From assembly GCF_000190755.2 (NCBI RefSeq), contig NZ_JH109152.1:868001-932000 (forward strand): a stretch of DNA of 64,000 nucleotides. Direction: 5' to 3'. Below, piece by piece: positions 17,901 through 25,973 of this stretch (positions are counted from its first letter, which is position 1; every line of letters begins with the position of its first letter). Source of the DNA: Methylobacter tundripaludum SV96 (GTDB taxonomy: Bacteria > Pseudomonadota > Gammaproteobacteria > Methylococcales > Methylomonadaceae). Under the pieces are notes generated by a model, which worked only from the letters and a program-made list of their open reading frames with translations, did no database searches and had not been told where the DNA came from. A program made the translations under genes and the position numbers.

Positions 17901-18559
17901 GCTGGAAAAGAACGGTCGACGACTTATTGGCTCAAATCGAAAGATTAGGTACCATAAACCTGACCGCCATTGAGGAATACAAGGCGCAGTCCGAGCGGAT
18001 GAATTTTCTTAACGAGCAACATGCCGATTTAATAGAGGCGTTGCAGACTCTGGATCAGGCGATCAGCAAGATCGATAAAGAAAGTCGGCTGCGCTTTAAA
18101 GAAACATTCGATAAAATAAACACCGGTTTGCAGGAAAAGTTCCCGAAATTATTCGGGGGCGGCCATGCTTATCTGGAATTGACTGAACAAGACGAGCTGG
18201 AATCGGGCGTAAACATTATTGCCAGACCTCCCGGTAAGAAGAATAGCTCCATTCATTTGTTGTCGGGTGGAGAGAAAGCATTAACGGCGGTCGCCTTGGT
18301 GTTCTCGATTTTCGAACTTAATCCGGCGCCTTTTTGTTTGCTGGACGAAGTCGATGCGCCGCTGGATGATGCTAACGTTGGGCGGTTTTCAAAAATGGTT
18401 GAAGAGATGTCTGCATCTGTGCAGTTTTTGTATATTTCCCACAACAAAGTGACAATGGAAATTGCAAAACAGCTGGCAGGTGTTACTATGAAAGAGCCGG
18501 GCGTGTCCCGGATGGTCGCAGTTGATATTGAAGAAGCAGTGAGTCTGGCGGAAATCTAA
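14969..18559 (+). CDS. smc: Chromosome segregation protein SMC
   Basis: SMC is the ATPase core of condensin. The 1196-residue protein has the Walker A motif GPNGCGKSN (about residues 32-40), two very long coiled coils, a central hinge (about 510-690), the ABC signature LLSGGEKALTAVAL and Walker B FCLLDEVDAPLDD. It is slightly longer than usual because a palindromic repeat (16721-16816) is translated in frame inside the hinge, adding about 32 residues (positions 585-616). The stop shares one base with the zipA start. Confidence 0.97.
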   Translation: MKLEKIKLSGFKSFVDSTVIPISGNLTAIVGPNGCGKSNIIDAVRWVMGESSAKHLRGGSMADVIFNGSSGRKPVSTASVELVFNNTDSKLGGEYSQYDTIAIKRQVSRDGTSVFMLNGSRCRRKDITDIFLGTGLGSRSYAIIEQGTISRMVEAKPDELRVHIEEAAGVSKYKERRSETETRMKHTRENLERLDDLRDEVEKQIKHLQKQAEKAEKYTELKKQERQYRLELLAMRWNTYHQAAKQLDAKLQEVAHEHNRLFVELRDIDNSIEAKRADHKAQQQQTNSSQGDYYQIVAEVSGLEQTIKHSESSREQTSVEINRLRQQADQSLAELEADVQQLEEIKAALFEAEEALIVAEERQEDVLYNQQEVQQQKSAWQEQWETYRTTSSSYKEQAEVQRVKTVQLENQNRQLQVRLDKLHGERSELESSDLQSEIESLDTGIEIIETQRADLHQQLEDLHQQIREQRQQIKQYHDGLHTHRSEMQSVKGKITSLELLQQHAMGKDNKHLRAWLESVDLVENQRLAEFLDVQAGWDTAVETVLGSYLEAICIESADQIIPGLQRLTDESLMLVETGDLAGAKPSPEGEGWVRGNQQEKSLFRSPHPSLLPEGEGAVLLDKVKAPWDLSNLLSGVYCVDDAETARTLSSQLKPHESVITPDGTWFGSGWIKIIRAKDSKTGVLQREKELRLLKQRQEELHIEIEAFEDQLETAETGLKDAEVTRESIQQQDNSLGSELSVKSAEFSAHSARLEHQQRRLEQVCNDIDELSRETADNAETIAEYQLLLEQAEQSMEQQEQNKHSLEALNQELQSEQQRVDQSANEARQQVYSIKAQIESLRSSETLTGKQLERLRLQHQQSVERIADLELNLHQTLTPMDEEKKQLEQMVVDKEQLETRLKKQRRLQEDLEAEITRLSEEHIRVQRALEKQKEALDTIRFELQESKVRQQTVNEQLKEIDADVEQVLQSLPEQAEENSWKRTVDDLLAQIERLGTINLTAIEEYKAQSERMNFLNEQHADLIEALQTLDQAISKIDKESRLRFKETFDKINTGLQEKFPKLFGGGHAYLELTEQDELESGVNIIARPPGKKNSSIHLLSGGEKALTAVALVFSIFELNPAPFCLLDEVDAPLDDANVGRFSKMVEEMSASVQFLYISHNKVTMEIAKQLAGVTMKEPGVSRMVAVDIEEAVSLAEI
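16721..16816. repeat. Composite palindromic repeat inserted in the smc hinge
   Basis: It contains two hairpins, CCCTCTCC/GGAGAGGG (16721-16740) and CCTTCTCCC/GGGAGAAGG (about 16795-16815). Between them, TTGGGTGAGGGG (from 16741) and CCCCTCATCCCAG (from 16782) pair across the middle, giving a cruciform-like fold. It encodes PSPEGEGWVRG...SLLPEGEGA, low-complexity text unlike the rest of SMC. Confidence 0.9.
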
Positions 18560-19263
18560 TGGATAAAGAAATATTAAGAATTGTAATTATTGCGACCGGT
18601 ATGGTTGTAGTTATCGGTATGTTGGTCTGGGCTTATATAAAAGATAAAAAAGCACGGGAAGACCTGGAATTTTACGATGACGATTCGGATGAATCATTGG
18701 CGGCGGATACCTCCGTTGACACAGAGGACGACTTTGATATTATCCCGCTGGGAGCGGCTAAAGGTAATGTCGGCGGTCATCAGGCCCATGACAAAGCGGA
18801 CCGATATTATGATGAAAACGAAGACGAAGATTACTATGAACAGGATGACGACGTAGAGCCGCCGCCACGCGCCGCCGCACCGGCGATTATTCAGTTCAGC
18901 ATTATCACCAAGGCGGACGAAGATTTTAACGGCGCTGATTTGGTTGAAGCTTTTAAAATGGTCGGGCTTGAATACGGCAGTTTGAAAATATTCGAGCGCT
19001 TGGACGCTAACCGGCTGGTCGATTTTGGCGTGGCCTGTATTGTAGAGCCGGGCACGTTTCCGGATAAGGATTTAGAAAACTTTTACTGCCCCGGCATCGT
19101 GTTTTTTATGCAGCCCGAAGCATTGGATGATGCACCGGCCGTTTTTGACGACTATATAGAAACAATCAACCTGCTGGCCGAGAAATTGGACGGTGTAGTG
19201 CTTGATCATAGAAGACAGCCGTTGACCGACGCGACTGTGCAATCCATTCGGCAGAGTTTGTGA
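18559..19263 (+). CDS. zipA: Cell division protein ZipA
   Basis: ZipA tethers FtsZ to the membrane in gammaproteobacteria. The 234-residue protein has one N-terminal membrane segment (about residues 6-26), an acidic low-complexity linker (30-105) and the C-terminal FtsZ-binding domain, starting at about IIQFSIITKADEDFNGADLV. The linker is shorter than in E. coli. Placement between smc and ligA is conserved. Confidence 0.9.
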   Translation: MDKEILRIVIIATGMVVVIGMLVWAYIKDKKAREDLEFYDDDSDESLAADTSVDTEDDFDIIPLGAAKGNVGGHQAHDKADRYYDENEDEDYYEQDDDVEPPPRAAAPAIIQFSIITKADEDFNGADLVEAFKMVGLEYGSLKIFERLDANRLVDFGVACIVEPGTFPDKDLENFYCPGIVFFMQPEALDDAPAVFDDYIETINLLAEKLDGVVLDHRRQPLTDATVQSIRQSL

Positions 19264-19330
19264 TTTTAATGACCTCGTAGATTGGGTTGCGTTAAAGCTT
19301 ATAGGTATCACCCAGATTATATTGTCGTCA

Positions 19331-19351
19331 TTCCGGCAGGGATTGCCGGAA
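19331..19351. repeat. Short palindromic repeat between zipA and ligA
   Basis: TTCCGGC (19331-19337) and GCCGGAA (19345-19351) form a 7-bp stem around AGGGATT. No T run follows, so it is more likely a dispersed repeat than a terminator. Confidence 0.6.
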
Positions 19352-19413
19352 TCCAGAATACATGGATGTAAAAAATCAAATCAAAAAGTGGTTTTCCTGC
19401 CTAGACTATCTAA

Positions 19414-21378
19414 ATGCCATCCCTCAGCAAAACGCAGATAGAGCTTCTTAAGGAAGCTGACATTGAATCAACCCATTTATCCCCTGAGCTAATCGCTCAA
19501 ATCGCAAAACAGGCCAGTCCTAAAGAACTGACCAATGAGCAGCTGCTTGAGTTTTTGCAAGTTTGCAACGCGCTGTATCGAGGCGGCGAACCATTTATTT
19601 CCGATGCGGATTACGACTTTGTTTTCCTGGCGGAATTGCAAAAACGCCATCCGCACCATCCCTATTTAGAGACCGTCGAACCGGAAGTCGTCGCTGTCGG
19701 CAAGACCGTCACTCTGCCGGAGCCTATGCTCTCGACCGAAAAAACCTATAGCCAAAGCGGCATCGAAAAATGGCTGTCCCGTCTGGAAAAAGCCGCCGAT
19801 GATTGTGATGTGGATTTTTCCACGCTGATGATCCGCGCCACCCCCAAGCTGGACGGCTATGCGGCTTACGACGACGGAAAACTGCTGTACACGCGCGGCG
19901 ATGGCCGAAAAGGCACTGATATTAGTCGGGTTTTCGAGCGCGGCTTGAAAGTCGGCGGCAACGGCAAAAGAGGACAGGGCGCAGGCGAAATCGTGGTCAG
20001 TCAGACTTATTTCAACAATCATCTGGCCGATTATTTTGAAAACTCCCGAAACTTCCAGGCCAGCATCATCAAAGAAAAAGACCTGGAACAACATGCTTTG
20101 GAAGCCATCCAAAACCATGCTGCAGTTTTTTTTCCATTCTCACAGCTGCCTGATTGGAAAGGCACGGCCGCCGAAGTGCTGGCCGATTTCGATCAGGTTA
20201 TCGAAAAAGTGTACTCATTGGTCGATTACGACGTGGACGGCGTCGTTTTCGAGTTGGTCGGCAATGAACAGATAAAAAAATATCTGGGCGCAACGCGGCA
20301 CCACCACCGCTGGCAGATCGCCTATAAAAGCAATGTCGAAACCGCCGAAGTGATCGTGATTAAAGTCACCCCGCAAACCTCCCGTTCCGGCCGGGTTAAT
20401 CCGGTTGCAGAGCTAACGCCTACCAAACTCAGCGGTGCGGTGATTTCGAGGGCGACGGCGCATCATTACGGCATGGTCAAGGAGCTGGGTATCGGCGTCG
20501 GCACACTGATCGAGTTAACGCGTTCAGGCTTGGTGATACCCAAAATCGAGCGGGTCATTATCCCAAAAGAACCGCAAATTCCCGAACATTGCCCCAGTTG
20601 CGGCAGCGAACTGGTTTGGGACAGCGATTACCTTTATTGCCTGAACACCACGAAATGCCCCGCGCAAATTGAAAACACCATCGAGCATTTTTTCAGAACC
20701 CTGGCAAATGTCGACGGTTTCGGGCAAAAAACCGTAGAAAAACTCCACGCTTGCGGCATCAACTCGGTTTATGCCGTTTATCAGCTGGATATGGAGCAAT
20801 TGCAAGACATGGGTTTTGGCGACAAAACCGCGCAAAACCTGATGGATCAACTGCAGCGCAGCCGTTCCGAATCCATAGAAGACTGGCGGTTCCTGGGCGC
20901 TTTCGGCATACATAGAATGGGACTGGGCAATTGCGAACGCCTGCTGCAACACCATCACCTGATGGATATTTTTAAGCTGACCGTTGAAGACGTGATTAAT
21001 ATCGAAGGCTTTGCCGAGAAAACCAGTGCCGCCGTGGTTGAATGCCTGGCAAAAATAAAAACCGATTTCATGCAAATCCACCAGCTGGGTTTTAATTTAA
21101 TCCAAACGCCGTTAATCGCCGAGCAGCAGCAAAACATCAGCCCGATTTCCGGCAAGACCATCGTCTTTACCGGCGCCATGATCCACGGTAAACGTGATGA
21201 CATGAGTAAGGAAGCCAAACGCTTGGGTGCAAAGGTGGGCAGTTCAGTCACCGGAAAAACCGATTTTCTGGTTACCGGTTCCGATGTGGGCGCGGCAAAA
21301 ATCGCTGCCGCCACGGAAAAGGGTGTGCGGGTTATTAGTGAAGAGGATTATTTGGCGTTGCTGGGTAGGTCTGAGTAA
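19414..21378 (+). CDS. ligA: NAD-dependent DNA ligase, divergent LigA
   Basis: The domain order is that of LigA: NAD-binding Ia region with DADYD, adenylation domain with the nucleophile Lys in PKLDGYAAY, TRGDG, OB fold, a four-Cys zinc finger (CPSCG...C...C), HhH repeats and a C-terminal BRCT domain (about 575-650). The length (654 aa) and its place after zipA are also typical. The sequence is unusual: RGE of motif III reads AGE, NPRN reads NSRN, and the motif IV lysine in DGVVIK is replaced (VDGVVFELV). It may be a working but diverged ligase or a paralogue; a second ligase elsewhere cannot be excluded. No clear ribosome-binding site precedes ATG 19414. Confidence 0.85.
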   Translation: MPSLSKTQIELLKEADIESTHLSPELIAQIAKQASPKELTNEQLLEFLQVCNALYRGGEPFISDADYDFVFLAELQKRHPHHPYLETVEPEVVAVGKTVTLPEPMLSTEKTYSQSGIEKWLSRLEKAADDCDVDFSTLMIRATPKLDGYAAYDDGKLLYTRGDGRKGTDISRVFERGLKVGGNGKRGQGAGEIVVSQTYFNNHLADYFENSRNFQASIIKEKDLEQHALEAIQNHAAVFFPFSQLPDWKGTAAEVLADFDQVIEKVYSLVDYDVDGVVFELVGNEQIKKYLGATRHHHRWQIAYKSNVETAEVIVIKVTPQTSRSGRVNPVAELTPTKLSGAVISRATAHHYGMVKELGIGVGTLIELTRSGLVIPKIERVIIPKEPQIPEHCPSCGSELVWDSDYLYCLNTTKCPAQIENTIEHFFRTLANVDGFGQKTVEKLHACGINSVYAVYQLDMEQLQDMGFGDKTAQNLMDQLQRSRSESIEDWRFLGAFGIHRMGLGNCERLLQHHHLMDIFKLTVEDVINIEGFAEKTSAAVVECLAKIKTDFMQIHQLGFNLIQTPLIAEQQQNISPISGKTIVFTGAMIHGKRDDMSKEAKRLGAKVGSSVTGKTDFLVTGSDVGAAKIAAATEKGVRVISEEDYLALLGRSE

Positions 21379-21732
21379 GACCGCCAAAGCGTAGCACGAT
21401 GTGGTGTTTCTGGTAGCTTGGTTGCTGGCCGGAAACGCTTTTTTCGCTGTCGCTCCTAAGCGGGACGAGGTTTGCAGTCCCCGTTTCTAACGTTTTTATG
21501 ATGTCCAAGCTAAACGCTGTAAGGTTGATTATTTGTAGGCAATCCACCGCAATTGCTACGGTTCTACGGCAACCCGACCAATCCCAACGCGGTAAGCCGC
21601 AATTCGTAGGTTGCAATAGGCGTTAGTCGTATTGCAACCGCATGTTGGTTTGAAAATGGCGTAATACGCTACCGCTATTGCGCCTATAAGATCGATGAAC
21701 TATCTCCAATAACGCCTGGATCAAAAAATTAA
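21379..21732. other. Repeat-rich intergenic region after ligA
   Basis: No gene is seen here. A degenerate relative of the 62-bp repeat is present (GTGGTGTTT at about 21400, GGCCGGAAACGC at about 21427). From about 21530, TTGTAGGCAATCC is followed by CTACGGTTCTACGG and TAGGTTGCAATAGGCG, a second type of non-coding repeat. Confidence 0.5.
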
Positions 21733-22053
21733 TTAAACAACTGCGCTCAATTTAATCAACAACGCCGTAATCAGCGCTGTTTGTAATAGACCAACGCTGA
21801 TAATCCAGCGAATAAGTTCGCTTTTAGTTTCTGCCAGTTTGACTTCGCTTTTTAATTCAGACTCCCTGAACCGGCTATCAAGCGATTGATTGGTGACCAG
21901 GTTATCAAGATCATAATCATGCCGCGCTTGCTCAAGTGTCGACGCTACCGCCGTTTTTTGGAGCTTGGTAATAATTTCAGCCTGCTCTTCGCTGAACCCT
22001 GCATTTTTCAGTTCCTTGATAAACTCGTGGGTATCGAATGTGATGGTCGACAT
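21733..22053 (-). CDS. DUF1640-like coiled-coil membrane protein
   Basis: This 106-residue protein has a conserved-looking N-terminus (FDTHEFIKELKNAGFSEEQA), a heptad-rich middle (about 40-80) and one hydrophobic C-terminal segment (about 83-103, WIISVGLLQTALITALLIKL). This is the layout of DUF1640/CCDC90-type proteins. The function is unknown. AGGAGC lies about 6 nt before the ATG, a strong ribosome-binding site. Confidence 0.75.
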   Translation of the reverse strand: MSTITFDTHEFIKELKNAGFSEEQAEIITKLQKTAVASTLEQARHDYDLDNLVTNQSLDSRFRESELKSEVKLAETKSELIRWIISVGLLQTALITALLIKLSAVV

Positions 22054-22266
22054 AGATGCTCCTGGTGTTTTTTTGCTAGTTTAGCACGATAGGATAGGCT
22101 AAAGGCAATGTGACGAAATCTCCGCAAAGCATATCTGATGAGGCAATATATCCCGTCCGGCAGGGATAAAGTTTGGGATTGTGCGGTCAACAAACAGGAC
22201 GTAACGGCATCAATGACAGCCCCGGATGACTCGGGAATTGAATGAAATTACCCGAAAATCCACGTT

Positions 22267-22710
22267 CTATTCTTGATTCGTCGTCGATAACATTTGCTGA
22301 TATTGACGCATGGAGAATTTGAAGTGTGTCTCCAGTAATGCCTGCTCGTCAGGCGAGGCTGAACTCATAAGTTCTTGGACAAGCGTACACATGCGCTGGA
22401 CACGGAGATCACTGCTGGGCGTGACATCATAGGTGCCCGCAGGCTCATTTGTTTGGCCCAACAGCATAGATCCCGATCCTGACAACAGCCAATCGATTGA
22501 AATCCCATATTTAGCGTGCAACTCCCGCAATAACTGCGCACCAATCGGCGTATCGTTCCAAATAAAATTAGTAATTGTCCGTTCTGATATTTTTGTTTTA
22601 CTTGCAATATCAGCGGCTTTTAAGCCGAGTGTGTCCATAACCAGAAGAAATCTCGTAATTTCAGGAGTTTTATTTTTTGATCTCCCTATTTTACGTGTTA
22701 TCGTATTCAT
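22267..22710 (-). CDS. XRE-type helix-turn-helix regulator
   Basis: This 147-residue protein has a basic start and a helix-turn-helix region (about residues 20-75: LKAADIASKTKISERTITNFI), then YGISIDWLLSGSGSM, a phrase common in phage-repressor-like proteins. The C-terminal part shows no S24 peptidase domain. It is divergent from a small RHH-like gene, and three 17-bp direct repeats cover its start codon and the space between, so autoregulation is likely. Confidence 0.75.
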   Translation of the reverse strand: MNTITRKIGRSKNKTPEITRFLLVMDTLGLKAADIASKTKISERTITNFIWNDTPIGAQLLRELHAKYGISIDWLLSGSGSMLLGQTNEPAGTYDVTPSSDLRVQRMCTLVQELMSSASPDEQALLETHFKFSMRQYQQMLSTTNQE

Positions 22711-22760
22711 AAAGTTTCTTTTGATTCATAAGTTTTCTTTTGTCTCATAAGTTTTCTTTT
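22706..22760. promoter_or_regulatory. Three direct repeats forming a probable operator
   Basis: Three copies of TTCATAAGTTTTCTTTT-like sequence sit at 22706-22722, 22725-22741 and 22744-22760, each offset by exactly 19 bp. Copies 2 and 3 differ at one base; copy 1 has an AAAGTTTC variant. They lie between divergent regulator genes and overlap the minus-strand start codon (22708-22710). Confidence 0.7.
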
Positions 22761-22778
22761 ATTATACAAGGAATCATC

Positions 22779-22979
22779 ATGCAGATAGAATCAATCTCGG
22801 CAGGAAATAAAAAGGTCGTGATGAATTTGCGCCACAGTGCTGAAGTTAAGGCTTTTGTTGATGCAAAAGCTGCCGAAAACAACCTGCTCCCAAGCACCAT
22901 GTACCGCAATATTTTCAATGCCGGGCTTAAAGCCATGTACAACTTGGATATACGGAATAATCAAATCGTTCAGGAATAA
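22779..22979 (+). CDS. Small protein, possible ribbon-helix-helix fold
   Basis: This 66-residue protein starts at ATG 22779, with AAGGA 6 nt upstream. An in-frame TTG at 22740 lies inside the repeat array and is unlikely to be used. The pattern of one strand (KKVVMNLRH) followed by two helices (AEVKAFVDAKAAE and PSTMYRNIFNAGLKAMYN) fits Arc/CopG-type DNA-binding proteins, but no family is certain. Paired with the divergent HTH gene it resembles a small regulatory switch. Confidence 0.6.
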   Translation: MQIESISAGNKKVVMNLRHSAEVKAFVDAKAAENNLLPSTMYRNIFNAGLKAMYNLDIRNNQIVQE

Positions 22980-23452
22980 CTAATCGTATCGCTAGTTGAT
23001 TAGCGATTCCCTGAGAAATGGTTTTGAATTATCGCTAATAACTCATCTCGTTAAAATACGTGTTTTAATTCAAAATGCAGCGAATTAACATCAAGATTAT
23101 TGATAAGGGCCGTTTACTGAAAACCTTAGGTATAGACTGCAACATAGAAATTGTCGTACGCCTTTTCAGGGTTTCTACGGATTATCGCCAAAATATAAGA
23201 GAGAGTATTTTTCGTAGATTCAGTGTACGCAGCTTCTGAGGGATCGTATTAATAGCTTGCAACATGAGGGCTTGTAGAAATAATACTGGCCAATACTATG
23301 CAACACATATCCAGTCGATCGTTTTACCAGCCTTCGCCAAGCTCAGACCGAACGGTCTCTTGTAATTGTTTTGATAAAACGATCTGTTAGATCATCGCCC
23401 ATGTACCAGTTGTTCGGCTGGCACATATTCAACGTCAATAGAGGATAGAACC
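22980..23452. other. Intergenic region with nested inverted repeats
   Basis: No gene is supported here. TCGCTA/TAGCGA (22988-23005) can form a hairpin after the small gene. GATCGTTTTA (23317-23326) and TAAAACGATC (23375-23384) enclose a perfect inner hairpin, AGACCG-AA-CGGTCT (23345-23358); this looks like a palindromic dispersed repeat or a structured RNA leader. Confidence 0.45.
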
Positions 23453-23821
23453 ATGTCGGATCAATTTGGAATAATTAAAAAAATGGCCCAAATACTGGGT
23501 GCGATTGAAACTTATATTTATAAAAACAATGATCATCTACTCAAGCAGCGCAGCCGCTTTATTGACTTGTGTACGATTGGGCTATCTGAATTTGAAGACG
23601 ATTTTTTCACCTATGATCAGCTTAAGAATTTGGTCATTAATATGGTTAATCAGTGCGAATCTTCGTCCGACATCAAATGGCGCATCGATGTAGATAATTG
23701 TACTGCCGATCAAGTGGCGGTTATTTGCCAGCCCAGCCAAAAGCGGTTTGTAATGCCATTAAGTTTGTTTATGGCGTCAGCGCTGATGGGTAGTGCAACG
23801 CGAAATACATTACATGGGTGA
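23453..23821 (+). CDS. Hypothetical protein, 122 aa
   Basis: I do not recognise this protein. It is soluble and mixed alpha/beta in appearance, beginning MSDQFGIIKKMAQILGAIET, with a C-terminal segment (KRFVMPLSLFMASALMGSAT) that is moderately hydrophobic. AGAGGA lies about 7 nt upstream of ATG 23453, a good ribosome-binding site. It stands alone, between repeat-rich gaps. Confidence 0.6.
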   Translation: MSDQFGIIKKMAQILGAIETYIYKNNDHLLKQRSRFIDLCTIGLSEFEDDFFTYDQLKNLVINMVNQCESSSDIKWRIDVDNCTADQVAVICQPSQKRFVMPLSLFMASALMGSATRNTLHG

Positions 23822-24518
23822 TTGATTGGGTGGTGTTTTGGTTAAGCTAACCATGGCAGGTTTTTTCATAAATATCGGCGTCTAAAAATATGTTTCTGGA
23901 CGTCTCATTAATGTTTGTCGTATTCCAGGAGTGCAAGCTTTGCTTGCCTGTTGGCAATACATCATTAATGTGTATGAGTGGGCTATCGCCTCTAAGCATC
24001 CGAGCTGAGCAAATTGACGCTCTCAGCCGCGTAGGCCGCGTATGTTTTTATGCCCGGCATTCCTGTAGTTAGATATAACGACGGATTTTTTTAAGATGAT
24101 TGCGCTTCGGAGATGAATCGGTTTACATCACTGGTATCTACAACAATGCAATCAACTCAAGCGTGCCATAAAAATGGGGCGAAGATCGTATGCCGCCACG
24201 CAAGATGCAGGTCACGCTGTTTTCCTGCAAATATTTATAGAACACTTCGTTTGAAAACCGTACGGTGGTTAAAGATAACAATGCCGGATTTCAACGACCT
24301 TGCTTCGCAGACAATAAAACCAACTGTCCGTTTTTATCAATGGCATCCTTTAAATAGTAGGATTTTGCAATAACCGGCACTTCGAGTGCGGGCAGGCCGA
24401 ATTCCAGCAGCAAAGACAAGCTGGGGAAAAAGCATGGATATTGGAGTTGCCGTATTTAAACGGCAGTGGAGTGATCTTCCCACGGCTTGTTTATGACACC
24501 GTGGGAAGGGGGGCGTTC
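23822..24518 (-). pseudogene. Decayed sequence, probable gene remnant on minus strand
   Basis: No intact gene is present. Between about 24130 and 24440, minus-strand translation gives discontinuous gene-like text, for example LLLEFGLPALEVPVIAKSYY and, in another frame, NEVFYKYLQENSVTCILRGG, broken by stops. This fits a decayed gene, perhaps a transposase, but I cannot name it. A 10-bp inverted repeat (24476-24485 and 24499-24508) lies just past the end of rppH. Confidence 0.35.
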
Positions 24519-25067
24519 TTACTTTTTACGCCTTTTGTCTTTTGCCTTTTCAATTTCCTTGGCCAAATACCCTGAGGCATTAACCGGGATAGTATCGGCG
24601 GTCAAAATAGCACCTAACTCGCTCATCGCTTTGAGATAAACCTTGCGCTTAAAATACACCACGTCTTTAAGGGGTTCCCAGTAATCCACCCAGCGCCAGT
24701 CGTCAAATTCCGGTTTGGCGCACTGATCAAAACGCACATTGGATTCATGCGTAATCAAGCGCAACATATACCAGATTTGCTTTTGGCCTATGCATAACGG
24801 GAGGGAATTCTTGCGTATATAGCGCTCGGGCAGCTGGTATCTCAGCCAATAGCGGGTACGCCCAAGCACCTGGACATGCTGCTGTTGCAGTCCCGTTTCT
24901 TCGCACAACTCTCGATACATCGCCGCTTCTGGGTCTTCATTCGGATTTATCCCGCCTTGCGGGAATTGCCATGAGTTTACACCCATTCGTTTTGCCCAAA
25001 ACACGCGACCCTCGTCATTGCAAAGGATGATCCCGACATTGGGCCGGTATCCTTTAGAGTCAATCAT
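24519..25067 (-). CDS. rppH: RNA pyrophosphohydrolase RppH
   Basis: RppH removes pyrophosphate from the 5' end of mRNA and so triggers RNase E decay. The 182-residue protein starts [17 protein letters not shown], has SWQFPQGGI and a full Nudix box, [20 protein letters not shown] followed by TGL, and the [12 protein letters not shown] segment of the RppH subgroup. The last residues are highly basic. It is divergent from the HAD gene across about 160 nt. Confidence 0.94.
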   Translation of the reverse strand: MIDSKGYRPNVGIILCNDEGRVFWAKRMGVNSWQFPQGGINPNEDPEAAMYRELCEETGLQQQHVQVLGRTRYWLRYQLPERYIRKNSLPLCIGQKQIWYMLRLITHESNVRFDQCAKPEFDDWRWVDYWEPLKDVVYFKRKVYLKAMSELGAILTADTIPVNASGYLAKEIEKAKDKRRKK

Positions 25068-25229
25068 GTTAAAACCTGTGTTTTTACCTTTCCTAGTTCT
25101 TTAATCTTGCTGATGGTAAAATTATTAAAGAGAGGTCAGTAATTTAAATTAATGACAGCATTGTTCCATAAATAAAGTGCAGATGCCATAGCGCACAGCT
25201 CTTTTTAATTACTCAAGACAGGATTAACC

Positions 25230-25916
25230 GTGAGCTTAGCGATTTTTGATTTGGATAACACGCTGATTGCCGATGACAGCGACTATTTATGGGGACAGTT
25301 TCTTGTAGACCAGGGCATCGTTGATAAAAGTTACTATGAAAGCGCCAACGCCAAATTCTACGATGACTATAAACACGGCACTCTGGATATTGTCGAGTTT
25401 CTCCGCTTTTCACTACAACCTTTGGCGGACAACGACCCCGATCAACTTTATCAGTGGCGGGCGCAATTTATAGAAGAAGCCATCAAACCGCTGTTGTTAA
25501 AACCTGCGCAGCAGCTGATCGCCAAACATAGAGACCGGGGCGATACCTTGCTGGTCATTACCGCAACCAACCGCTTTGTTACCGAGCCGATAGTCCAGCT
25601 GTACGGCATTGAAAATTTACTGGCGACCACGCCGGAATTTATCGATGGCCGATATACCGGCGGCTTTAACGGCATCCCTTGTTTTCAGGAAGGCAAAGTT
25701 AGGTTGCTGGAAGACTGGTTAAAGGGCTCAACCGAAACCATGCAAGGTAGCTGGTTTTACAGCGATTCCCACAATGATTTGCCGCTGCTCAAGCTGGTAG
25801 ACCATCCGGTCGCTGTCGATCCAGACGAAAAGCTGACCGAATTCGCCGACGCCGCCAACTGGCCGGTCATCAGCCTGAGAAACGGCCAATGTCCGACGCA
25901 TCATTTTCATAAATAG
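25230..25916 (+). CDS. HAD-IB family phosphatase
   Basis: This 228-residue protein has HAD motif I DLDNTLI (residues 7-13), motif II in LLVITATNRF and motif III/IV in GSWFYSDSHNDLPLLKLVDHPVAVDPD. The pattern is that of the SerB-like HAD-IB group, whose members act on phosphoserine, histidinol phosphate or other phosphomonoesters; the substrate is not determinable. Start is GTG 25230 with AGGA upstream. cysM follows closely. Confidence 0.88.
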   Translation: MSLAIFDLDNTLIADDSDYLWGQFLVDQGIVDKSYYESANAKFYDDYKHGTLDIVEFLRFSLQPLADNDPDQLYQWRAQFIEEAIKPLLLKPAQQLIAKHRDRGDTLLVITATNRFVTEPIVQLYGIENLLATTPEFIDGRYTGGFNGIPCFQEGKVRLLEDWLKGSTETMQGSWFYSDSHNDLPLLKLVDHPVAVDPDEKLTEFADAANWPVISLRNGQCPTHHFHK

Positions 25917-25973
25917 AAAACACGGCAACATAGATGTGTGTTGCCCGTTCCTAAATTACTGCCTGGTACCACA

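Noticed and set aside
24476-24508. Rho-independent terminator of rppH
   Set aside because: The 10-bp stem is good, but no T run follows on either strand, so only a hairpin can be claimed.
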